A DNA stretch of 64,000 nt, taken from positions 62,001 to 126,000 of the forward strand of contig JAHLJZ010000057.1 in NCBI GenBank assembly GCA_025602915.1, in the 5' to 3' direction. Each line of letters begins with the position of its first letter. The stretch's first letter is position 1. Source of the stretch: Paraphysoderma sedebokerense (lineage: Eukaryota; Blastocladiomycota; Physodermatomycetes; Physodermatales; Physodermataceae). The translations under genes were made by a program, and so were the position numbers. The notes below the pieces were generated by a model that saw only the letters and a program-made list of their open reading frames with translations, was not told the origin of the DNA and did not search any database. Below are positions 25,879-36,900 of this stretch, one piece after another.

Positions 25879-28800
25879 TTAAAGTACGGAGGCAAATATT
25901 TGTCTCATAATATTAGGAATATCTTTCGATTGTCTAGCTATGAATGCTCTAAACGGAGGTAGCGATTTCTTCAACCTAAAAGATGTCAAGGAAATCGTAC
26001 GGGAAAAGATTAAACACTAGTCAACGAAATATTTTCAGGAAATAAACCTTACATTTCAGCTTCTGATCCCAATGCGCCAATGAATATCATAACTGCATTC
26101 ACTTTCGGATTAAACGTTAACGCCTTTTTAACTTCTTCTGGACGAATTCCATATCGCTGTAAGTTCGCATCTGAAAGAATGATAACGTGATAATCATCTA
26201 CAAAAAACAAGTATGCGTTGGCTTAGAGCGACCATAGTAAACGCGCACATAAGAATATTACCAGCGTCATCTTTTGCAACATCTTCAATAGCGGTACGTG
26301 TAGCTTGAATCGTTGTATCGCCAGAGAAACAAAATTGACTATGTGCAACCTACGATTCCCAACATTAGTACACCCAGAATTTGACAACACATATCAAAGC
26401 AGCTACAAAAATCTTACCATTTGCTGAAGGACTAAGTATTTATCAATAATTATAAGAATATACGACATGAGTCCTCAATTTTACCATTAATCGAAGAACG
26501 GAACAAGAATTTACCCTTAAGGCGTTCTTTCTCATTTGTAGGTGGTGCACCTGCCTTGACGAACGGAATACAAGCAGAGTCGCCTGAAAGAAGAGTATTT
26601 AAGTTGAGTTGCATACAATATGAAGTTTATGAAATAAACAAACCGCTGTGCCCCACAATATCGTAGACGAATTTGTGCTCAAGGGACTGCAAACCTTCCA
26701 TCACCTATGGAACAAACACGCTGGTCAGAAACTCTACTGCTACCCAAAAAAAGATTGAGCCATACAAACCAACAAGGCAGCTTCTAAACTTCTTGTCAAT
26801 CGACCGTCGGCGCCATTGAAACTGTACATACTAGCAGAAACATCAAACACGAATTTTAATCGTTTGGGTTTTAACCAGTTGGCATGTGGATCTGGATCTT
26901 CTTCTCCTCGACGTTTATAAACACTATGTTCACCAGTCATTCCTTCCACTAATTTAGTTTCGTCTAGATCGCCTTCGTTTTGATTTTTCAGCCAAACTCT
27001 CTCTTTTGTTTTGGATTGCAAGGACGACAGAATAACGTTCAGTTGACGCACAAGAGGAGCGATGTTTGTTCTAATATTGTTGTAAACCTGTCACATAAAT
27101 CCAGAAAACGTCGTTTCAAATTTGCCATAATCATCGAAAATGAATAATGAGATAGTTACATCGGATTCATGTTCTGACATTTCAATTTCTTTAAGCCGCT
27201 TGAGTAAAGCTTCTCGTCCCATTTGTCGAGCTGCTTCTTTTATCTCTTCCGGGACAGCATTTTTGACTTCGTCAGATACTCGATGAACATTATGGCCCTT
27301 GTCCAGTCGATATGGTCCAGCAACCCCGCCTAAACCGGCAGTATCTCGCCCACCAGTACCACCAGCCCATTGATTTCCACCTACATGAGGTTTATTCTCT
27401 GGATCTTCTTTACCATGTTTCGGTCCTTTTAACTAATCGAAGGAAGACATATTAACGTCATATTTAAGTCGTACGAAGTACAGGACGGCTTACATCAGAG
27501 TGGCTCTTGTTTGTCTCCATCTTCAGTTCCAAACGCTTCTTTTCCCCTTGTTTTTCCAAAATGGATGACAAGCTAAAATCACTCGAAATAGGCAATCTAT
27601 TAAAAGGAATCAACGTCACACACGTGAATTACCAATTGAAATAAACAATGCAGCATATTCTTACCCGTGTCTGATCAGCGTCGGTATTAATATCTCGGTT
27701 ATCTCATTTCGATGCAGATCGAAATCGAAAACATTTCGAATAACGGATTCGATCGAATCATTCGGAAATTTCTGACAAATACACATGAGATATTAAATTC
27801 CATCTATCTGATATGCTAGAGATGTAACTTACTTGCATATGACGGGCAATATGTAGGAGTTCTCGCAAACTGTATGGATACGAGATTGAGCCCTCATCAA
27901 AGACAGCCCGAAGTTCTTGGAAAGCGGCCACAAGAGCTTTCAAAATGTCTTGCGGAACGTCCGGTGCGACAGCCTATATATGACAGTAATAGATTATGAG
28001 GAAAATATACAGGCTTAGAAAATTAATGCGGACGTACCGAGACTACCGCCAATTCTGATTGCAAGTCAGGGTTGTCTACCGGGTGGCTGGGAGAAATGAG
28101 TATCAATTTCTGGACTTAATCATAGAGTGAGCGAAGGAAAAGAATATTCACCAACTGAATACATCTCCGATGGCTTGAAAAAAATCATTCCCCAAAAATC
28201 CAGAACCTGGGCGATTTGCTAAGACTATCATTCGAAAATCCGGATGAACGAATATGTCAGTTCCATCTCCAGACGGTGTCGTCACGGACCTAGGATGAGG
28301 TAACGGTCGAATTCGACGTCCATCTGGTAACGTCAGTTCTCCTGATTCTGCGAGGGACTTCAAAATACTGACGACGTAAACAGGAGCTTTATCGGCTTCG
28401 TCTATGACGAGGGTGTGACCTAAATTATCGAACACACTGTGGTAAACGGTCTATCACACAATTAATTTTATCAAGAAATCACTAACCGAGTTTCACTGCC
28501 TTTAATAACGGAGAATCCTTCCATAATATCACTCCATTTTCTACAGACGGCTGAGTTATAATAGATTGAACGGTTGTATCACGATGTAATTGGATATATT
28601 CTCGTGGCCGTTGAAGCAGTTCCAAAAATTTGTCGGTTATCTTATTCTTCCCCACTCCTTGGTTACTGTAAAGTAAACGAACAGTTATTAAGAATGCAGT
28701 TGGATACGAGTTTCATCTCTCAACGTACCCTATCAGCAATAGATGTTCCCCTAGGTTATAATCCATTAACATATCACGAAGCAATCGTTTGTGTAAATCA

Positions 28801-31800
28801 TTCTCAAAGAAGTCATCGATTTTAGGTATCAAAGCTCTCGATGAATCAGGTATTTGCAAAATTTGTGCTTGAATGTCACCGATAACCAACACATTGGATC
28901 CATCAGTAGGCGGTTTAATTTCAATCTTAAATGATGGCATTGATTAAAACTTTCATCTATATGAAGTGATGTAAAGTAAAGTTATACCGATGGTAATTTT
29001 CCTTCAAGTGGTTTAATTCCTGAAGACTCCAACAACGTATCTAGAGAATAGCGAGCAATTTGCGGCATAAAATTGGATAAGAAAACTCGATTGATGTCCC
29101 GATATAAATCTTCATTGGGGTGATGAGCGATGCGGTTACTAAGACGTATGATTTGTCTTATAGAAATGAATTAGTTCGATATCTGACACAACAATTAACC
29201 TATAAGAAAATTACCTCGTGGAGAACGAAGTCGACTTCGACAATAACGAAACCTCCTCGTTTAATTTTCCGAAATTCGAGGAAAATTTCAATATTTTTGA
29301 GAGTTCGCGATCGGGACAGTTGGTCAATGCTATGTTTAAAAAATGGTAAGATTATGCCAAATATTCTATATGTGCTCTAAGAAGGGACGCACCCTTCACA
29401 ATCGCCGCCTCTTCTTCCTTGCTAGGAGGGGCCAAATACAGGAATTGGAACATCGCAGACAATTCTAAGAACTGACTGATTAGTGATATTTACTAGAAAG
29501 GAAGGAAAAACGATTCGTTACCTTCAGAAAACCATTTCATTTGCTCTGGTTTGACTTGACCCTGAACATGCTTCGGAAGCGTTGCGGTCCCAATAACACG
29601 GAAACTAGGGTGAATCGGGAAAACACCACGTCTATTCAGCTCCTGATTGAAAGTAATGAACGGATGATTAGCCGATTCATCAATTTCCGTTGCCCTGCAT
29701 AAATTAAGGAAAGGAAAATCTACCTCAGTTGTCAGGCCAGACGAAGCCTTCAGTTTATCAAATTGCGAGGTCAAGAATGTTCCGTCGGGTAATGTAACTT
29801 CGCTAGTAGTTTAAACCGAACAAGTGAGTACGGAAATCTATGGTTCAGAATATCATACAATTTACTGACCGGTCCTGAATCAGTCTCTGTAATGTCGTTA
29901 ATGTACCGGCAGCCACATTCTCTATTCCTTCTAGAACCGCTAAGCGACCTGAAAGAGCCGCAAGAACCAGTGGTGCGTTCTCCCTATAATTTTGTTTACA
30001 AATCAAGGATGGATGGAATATTTAACATATTTTGAACGCACCATATCGTGTTACCATCGTTATCTGTTCCTCTACGTTGCAAAAGATCGCGAGCAGTCAT
30101 ATCTTTATAAAGATGGACAACTTCGACGCCAGAACCATCGCGCAAAGCGGTGTATCCGAGTAGATTGGCGAAATGTCGAATGAGAGTTGACTTGCCGCTT
30201 GACTTTCCGCCAATCTATCCAATAACGAAATATTTCAACAATTGCGATTGTTCAATTGAGGTTAACAGTAGCGACTTACCACAGCAAAATCGCCAAGTGA
30301 ATGAGCTTGAATCATGTCAACCGTAAACTGAGCTACTCTGTCCGTCAAAACAAACTTATGGTCCGATCCGAGATCGCCAACCACCCCTGAACCGCAAGGA
30401 ACGGCAATTTCGGTCAGTTCGGATATTGTCTTATTTGTATTGGACGATGATAACGTAATCGAAGCCCTAAAGGGTTCGTTTAACTTCGACACGGAAGTTA
30501 AAGAGTATGGCGGCGCGGACTAAAACAAAATCAGCTAAAAGATATCCGACTCATAGGTTACCTTGTGAAACAATACAAACCGTTCCAAGTTTTGTATCAA
30601 CACTGAACTTCGCAAGAAGCTTGTTCAACGCAACTTTGTTATCATCAGACAGCGCTACGAGTGATGTTAGCAACATCTAACGCAAAACTACTACAGCAGG
30701 AAGCCGAACGAACTTACAACCCAGATTTACGTAAGGGTAGAACCGATTGAAAATTCTTATCATCGATTCGTTCGGGAAGGACTCGATCGATGCTTTTATT
30801 TGAGGAAGTGATGTCTGAGAGCAACGCGGTAATGACTGAAGATTTTCCTCTAGATATGGAGTTAATGATTGTTTCGGGGATAAAAGGCGTTCAGTTGACA
30901 AGGTTTACCAGTTCTCTTCATGTAATCTAAAGTTCGAACTACTTTTTCAATATTATTAAGCCTATCACCGACAATTTGTGGCAAATCCCTGGAAGTATTA
31001 TTGACACTGAGTTGGTTGGTGAAAGGCGAATCATACGAATCGATATATCTGACTTGAAATCTAGATCGAAAAGGAGGATCCAAGGGATTTCCAGTATACG
31101 GCGGAATCTGGGACACAGTTTTTAACCTTGGCCCGAAACTGAAAAACATAAATGTTTGCTACATACGGGAACTCCAAGAGCAATCACTCTGAACCGTTCA
31201 GAAACTCTAACTAGATTCCACTTTAGCAACTGCTCCTCAGAATGCTTTTGGCGAAGATGATCGTATCGCTGAGGATGAATGAGATGTCTGCCATCCTCGA
31301 GCGTGATCTCTCTATTCTCCAGTAAGTTGTTGAGAACTGGTAGAACGTTTCGCTCGGCTTTTTCGATACCTGTCGAAAGTACAATATAAAACATTGTTAA
31401 AGAATCCGATGGGTCCTACAATCGAATTCAAATAGCAACCTTCAATCACCAAAACTCTTCCATGAAGTGCGGCACTCACAGCCGGCCCGTCAATCCATTC
31501 AACTCGATCTATTGGTGTCTTCCTAATTTCTCGTCGCTGCTTGAAATCCGATTCTCCCGACGTATCTCGATGCAATGAAACATATTCTACTTCACGATTG
31601 GTCAGGTGAAGATATGTTAAAGCAATATTTCGCCTCAAAGTTCCAGGAGGCCTAAATAAAAAAATTATAATGAATAGTTGCGCGGCATTGGATTTTGTGA
31701 TGAAGAGTAGAGACCGAGCCATACCCAAGTAAAAAGATATCCTGTCCTAATAGATCCTTCTGCATAATCCATTGCAAATGTTCGAGAATATCCTAGTATC

Positions 31801-32134
31801 AAAGAATAAGAAAACGGTATTAACATTATAAGTTTCTTGGACACAATGTAGTCAGTCATACTTGTCTATTCAAATCACATCGCACACCAATTGGAACTTT
31901 TTCCAAAGATTCCGGAGAAAGAGGAAGAACGTCAATTGATGTTGAGCCTATTGATAAGGTTTGATTTGCTAAGATTTGATGAAATAAAAATGGCAATGCT
32001 TAGTTTTAATACTAACGCAGATTTCAAATCTCGGCAGACTCACCAGCATCGGCAGAAAGTGCTCTCGTCGGATTTAAAAATAGCCCTCGCAGATGTTGCA
32101 GCCTTCTCAAAGACGATTTGGCAGTGGATGCCAT
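25879..32134 (-). CDS. VWA8: VWA8-like mitochondrial AAA ATPase with von Willebrand A domain
   Basis: Dynein/midasin-like multi-AAA protein; animal VWA8 is on the matrix side of the mitochondrial inner membrane. Start at 32134: MASTAKSSLRRLQHLRGLF is basic, Ser/Arg-rich and lacks acidic residues, fitting a mitochondrial presequence. Exon 1 is 32134-32044 and exon 2 31947-31862. The first AAA module reads LLGPPGTLRRNIALTYLHL, a P-loop without the usual GK[ST], as in VWA8, then NREVEYVSLHRDT and GIEKAERNVLPVLNNLLENR. A later module has Walker A GGKSSGKSTLIRHFANLLGY and HLYKDMTARDLLQ. Another block is LVIDEADKAPVYVVSILKSL and DFRMIVLANRPGSGFLGNDF. The VWA domain has the MIDAS DVSAS (about 26830) and IILSDANLQRYGI. 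The last exon (25975-25879) ends MRQIFASVL. Many introns; I estimate about 1,500-1,700 residues. Confidence 0.9.
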
Positions 32135-32446
32135 TCTATACTGATAAATATTTGAAGAAGAAATCCTTAAATACGACAACTGAAGTAATTGCAAGTCTTG
32201 GATTCTTTCAGTTGACAAACTCCGTAATTGATTTTGCGAGTGTTAAAGCCCGCCACGCCTTAGATACGTGATCCAAGGCGCCTGAATTTAAGAGAGCAAA
32301 ATGCGGAACAGCAATGATAGTAATTGCAATCAGGGTTGTATTTAGTGATACTGCTATAGCATATACATGCAATACAACTTGTCGTTCATATCGGGACAGC
32401 AACAGAGTAACAGGATAAACGGTAATACTAGTCTACAATGTGCAAT
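32135..32446. other. Intergenic between VWA8 start and NIF3 stop; contains repeat edge
   Basis: About 310 bp with the VWA8 promoter and NIF3 3' flank, both on the minus strand. The left edge of the 8-kb direct repeat falls inside it at 32383, only 64 bp beyond the NIF3 stop. Confidence 0.6.
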
Positions 32447-33660
32447 CTACATTATCACAAGGGGCTCTTCGTCAAACTTACTCACGACAACGTCAAAGCC
32501 TCCATCATCCTCTTTTTTCAACTCTGTATACAATTTCTCTGCTAGCACTGCTTCAAGAAACCCGCGTTCCGTATTTGTATGTTCACAAAGGATGACAGAA
32601 GTGTTATTCGCAACAGCTTGGAGAACTTCGTGGTGAGACATTTCACCTGTAAAAATGAGATCAGGGGGAGGGGAGAGTGGGAGAAGAACAGAGGATCCTG
32701 CATAATGGTTGAGGCTAAGATTAACTGATGAGAGCGAGAGCAGCAAAGAGCAAAGAGCAATTTACCGCTTCCGGCGCAGATTCCAACAGTTTCGATTCTT
32801 GAGGACCCATGACTTTCGGCCACTCGGACTACAAAGTTTGAAATGATATTCAATTGGACGAATGAGTGCTCGTTATGCAGAATAATCATACCATGTTTCA
32901 ATTTTAAATGAGCTTTAATTCGATCTACTGCCTCTAATAAAGTCAGAGGTTTGTCTAATGTAACCAGTCGACCCGATCCTTCTTGACCCGTGCCCTCTTT
33001 TGACGGTGCGGCCGGAATTCTAGTACCAGGGCCCAAACAGGAAGCCAACCAATCATTGACTAAGAGCACATTAGAATACAAGCGATCAAAAGAGAAGAGA
33101 ATATGGAATTTGACATCGATACTTGCTTCCTCCAACAGCAGCATCAAGGGAAGTATGAGGACTGTATATTGATATTCCACTTGCAGCGCACTTGAGTGCA
33201 ATTTCTTGTTTTACAGACTCAGGGTTGCCTGGTTTCGACATAGTAAGCTGTTTCCAGCCCCGAAATATTGGTGGATGATACTTCATTTAAGAAATGCCGA
33301 ATGTTGGCACGTCAAAAGGATGCTGAGGCCTCATCGACACGGTGGAGAAAGAGAAGAAAAATTACCGCAACGATGACACCACAAGAGGGATCATCAATAG
33401 CTTCACTAACAACATCCTTGGTAAGATCAATTGTCAAAAGCACTGTTGATGCATGCTGTCTCGGGTACGGGCCTGAGTATAGAAAATGATTTTTGTAAAT
33501 AGCTTACATAGCGGCAACACAGACAGGATGATATTGGTGGTATAGGTAAACGTTGCTTACACTCTACGAGGACACCGACATTGTCCCAGGCTGTCTCCGC
33601 AAATTTCAACGGCGCTATGCGGTCCATAGCACGGACAACACTGTTCAGCATTGTGTGCAT
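32447..33660 (-). CDS. NIF3: NIF3-like dinuclear metal-binding protein (copy 1)
   Basis: NIF3/YbgI family, a conserved di-metal fold of uncertain biochemical role. Start at 33660 gives MHTMLNSVVRAMDRIAPLKF and then ETAWDNVGVLVE, where the family begins; the open frame to 33933 is a leader overlapping the next gene's start. Exon 1 33660-33561 and exon 2 33472-33366 join in frame to give CPYPRQHASTVLLTIDLTKD. Exon 3 (from 33280) continues AYHPPIFRGWKQLTM, with the family metal-site region, then IYSPHTSLDAAVGG. The C-terminal part has RIETVGICAGSGK and FTGEMSHHEVLQAVANNTSV followed by ILCEHTNTERGFLE, all conserved NIF3 motifs. The splice after AAVGG is unclear (see findings). An identical copy is at 56000-57213. 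Confidence 0.9.
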
Positions 33661-33901
33661 TATTGTTAGTGTCTGATAAATGATACTCGATGGAATATTT
33701 TCTGCAAAAGATGAGTTTAACCAGTTCACTTTAGGGGCAGGCGGATAGTGGGACTCGGATAAAATCTGTTCATTATTAATGGAACACAAGGAAGGTGGCT
33801 TGGTCAAATGGAAACTCTGACGGTGGATTTTAGTTCCATTCCATCCCGCCTCCTTTCGAGTTCCATTCCTCAACTGCGGTGATAAGTTGGCTATCATTAG
33901 G
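33661..33901. promoter_or_regulatory. Shared divergent promoter of NIF3 and GHKL ATPase (copy 1)
   Basis: 241 bp separate the NIF3 start (minus) from the GHKL ATPase start (plus), so both promoters must overlap here or reach into the 5' ends. No TATA box or known box stands out. The same interval recurs at 57214-57454. Confidence 0.6.
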
Positions 33902-36900
33902 ATGGCTGCACATACGCAATTTGATAAGGCCAACTTTCAGGCTGCTCTGTCCTCCGGAATTGAAGAAAAAGTTGAAGTCAGTAAGTTGTCGTCAGTCCCG
34001 CTGAATCTACCGCCGTGAATTACTCTTCCACAAGAACTTGATTCCCTGCTCGTTCCTACTATTATATTAATAAATTCTCATATTTGAATAGACCAGCGAC
34101 ACTTGATTGACAAAATTTTGGCCAGATATTCGGCACAGTACACAGTTTTTAGAGAGTTATTACAGAATTCTAACGATGCCGGAGCCAAAGAAGTCGTTTT
34201 GCAGTTCCAAAGCCAAAATGATAATCAATCACAGAGTAGCAAGAAAATAGATACCGTAATATACAAAAATAACGGTAGAGTGTTTATGGAGCAGGATTGG
34301 AAACGTTTGAAGAGTATCGCCGAGGTTAGTGTTAATGCGTCGATTCCATTGGAAGACTCCCCGCTTTGTCATCAGTCGTCACTGACTAGTCCTCTCTTCA
34401 ACCTATACTTTAATCTTGCATTGTCATTCCCGCTTGAATATGTAGGGTAATCCGGATGAGACAAAGGTTGGATTTTTCGGGGTTGGGTTCTACAGTTTAT
34501 TTTCTATTTGCGAAGAGCCATTAGTTTCATCAGGAGATCAATGTCTTGGTTTTTTTTGGAGAGGTGATCAATTATTTTCAATGAAAGCTGTGGTTCCGGA
34601 GAATGTGTCTGCAGAGGAACGTTTGTGGACAACTTTCTATATGGATCTGAGGGAGCCTATGAAGCTGCCAGATCGTGATGATTTCTCCAAGTTTATTGCA
34701 ACTTCGCTCTCTTTCACTGAATTTCTGTGTACTGTTAAAGTATTTTACAACGACGAGCTTGTAATATCGCTGTCGAAGAAAAGTTCGCCCTTTCGAGACA
34801 TGCCGATTCCCGCTTATATAGAACGATCTAGTCCGAACAATGTATTGAAATTAAAGGCGGTTGAGATTCGACAGGTCCAGATGGAGGCAGAAGTTCTGCC
34901 TGAAGAAAATGCGTCGAAATTATCTTCGTTTCTCGGACTTGCTTCTCCTAAGACATCTCGCAAAGAGAAGGTCAGCTGTACTATTTTCCTCAGAATTGCC
35001 CGAGCTGTTGTAGATGTAAAACTTGGTGCGAATTTTGCCGCCTCCATGCAAAGAACTACCAAGAAACCCCCGCCATCTACAACTGTCATCCAACTTATAT
35101 ATACGAATTACGACGAATATGATGCGAGCGAGAAAATGCGGACTAAATATTCAGTTTTCAACGACATCGTGCCATTTCCGTCGCAAGGACGTGTTTTTAT
35201 CGGGTTCCCCACTCACCAGACAACTGGTTGTTCGATTCATTTAGCTGCGCACCTCATTCCAACAGTGGAAAGAGAAAATATAGATTTTGTTGATCCAATA
35301 TTGAATCAGTGGAATCAAGAGATACTTTCAATGGGAGGGCTATTGGCGAGAATCACCTATGATGATGAAATGAACGCTATTAATCGGCTTTATACTGAAA
35401 TCATTCAACCCGGCCGTAGAGAAGGGACGACGTTAAGCTCTCCGCCGTCTGAAGAATTTCTTTGGCTTTCCAAGAAAGCTATACATGCCATGAAATCATT
35501 CACTTTCCGGGATTCAACCCCAGCGTCTCTCGTTAACCGAATCATTTCGAGTTTCTTTTACAAGGCATCCAAACAGCCATTAGCGCTTCTCTCGACTCAT
35601 GGCGTCCTCCCTTGTCCAACCGTTCGTGTTTTTGATTCTGATACAGAAATGTTCGTCAAGAATGTGCCTGCGGTTCCAAAAAAGCTTCTCTCGGATGTTC
35701 CAGATTTCATCAAACCATTGCAGCAACAAGGTCTAATCCGTGATATTTCAAAGGAGGATGTGTTCCAAGAATTAGCGGGGCGAAATCTTCCTGAAAATGA
35801 AATTGTCGCTGCGCTCAAATGGTGGATCAAAGGCTGTAAAATTGGCCAATATAACGAGTCGGATCTTGTTTCGTTCAAACAACGATTAAAAATTACATCC
35901 GCAGACGAGACGCAGCCAAGAAAACTGGAAGCTATGAGGTACTTCCCGAACTACAGGGTATTGCCCCCCGATGTCCCCTTGTCAACCGACACTTTGCCGA
36001 TGAGTATATCCAAGCAGCTGATAGATTTAGATTTAGTCCAATGTCTTCGGTAAGCCTGCATTGTTTCCTATTTTACTGTGCCGTATTAACTTAAATTGCT
36101 TCAGTCTGTCTGAATTACCACTTTCGGCCTGGTCTGTCTTCATATCAGAACATCCATCATTCTCCGGTCAGAATGCATCACCTGAATTCGTGCAAAAAAT
36201 ATTCGGTGTTCTCTCGCGTGCTTTACCGAACTTAAATCATACCGAGAGAACCTACATTGTGTCTGCTTTTACTGTCAAATCATGTATTCCGACCACTAAA
36301 GGGTGGAGAACCCCAGCTGAAAGCTATTTCAAATCAGTGAATCTGTTTGAAGACCTCAGTGTAGTCCAGTTTCCTAATGAGAAAGTCGTGAGCCCAAAGT
36401 TGTTGGCAATGCTTGGAGTTAGAGAACATGTTGACTTGCAAATGATTTTTGACAAGCTAGACACCTTGAATTGGGATCATGTCCACTTGGTGAGAACAAA
36501 TTCGTCGTTTCTGTTGTCGTTCTGCTCTAATTATACCCAAAATTAGGTGAAATATCTGAGTACAGTCAGCGATAAACTTACAGATTCCGAGATAGCGAAA
36601 CTTAAAAATGCATACATCTTGCCTATTGAATCTAATGGTTCACCACAAACTATCTCAACCGATAAATCAAGTAACAACTCAGCAAGTGCCCAAGTAGCGC
36701 CGGCTGTACCTGGCACAACGGCTCATGTTCCATCTAAACGATTTCGGGCTCAAGATGTCTTCCCACCCACAGAGTTATTCCGATCCCTTAAACTCCCCAT
36801 TCTATCGTGGCCTCGAAATAAATGGCGATCGAATTCTCCCGAGACAAAGTTACTCCATCGTCTTGGGCTTCCGACACATTTGACTCTACAATACATCATC

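Noticed and set aside
25900-32300. Midasin (MDN1/REA1) as the identity of the minus-strand AAA/VWA gene
   Set aside because: Length is far shorter than midasin, and specific blocks (GPPGTLRRN, GIEKAERNVLPVLNNLLENR) match VWA8.
33661-33933. N-terminal extension of NIF3 in the same frame up to 33933
   Set aside because: The extension runs over the start of the GHKL ATPase gene, and NIF3 family proteins begin at the MHTMLNS position.
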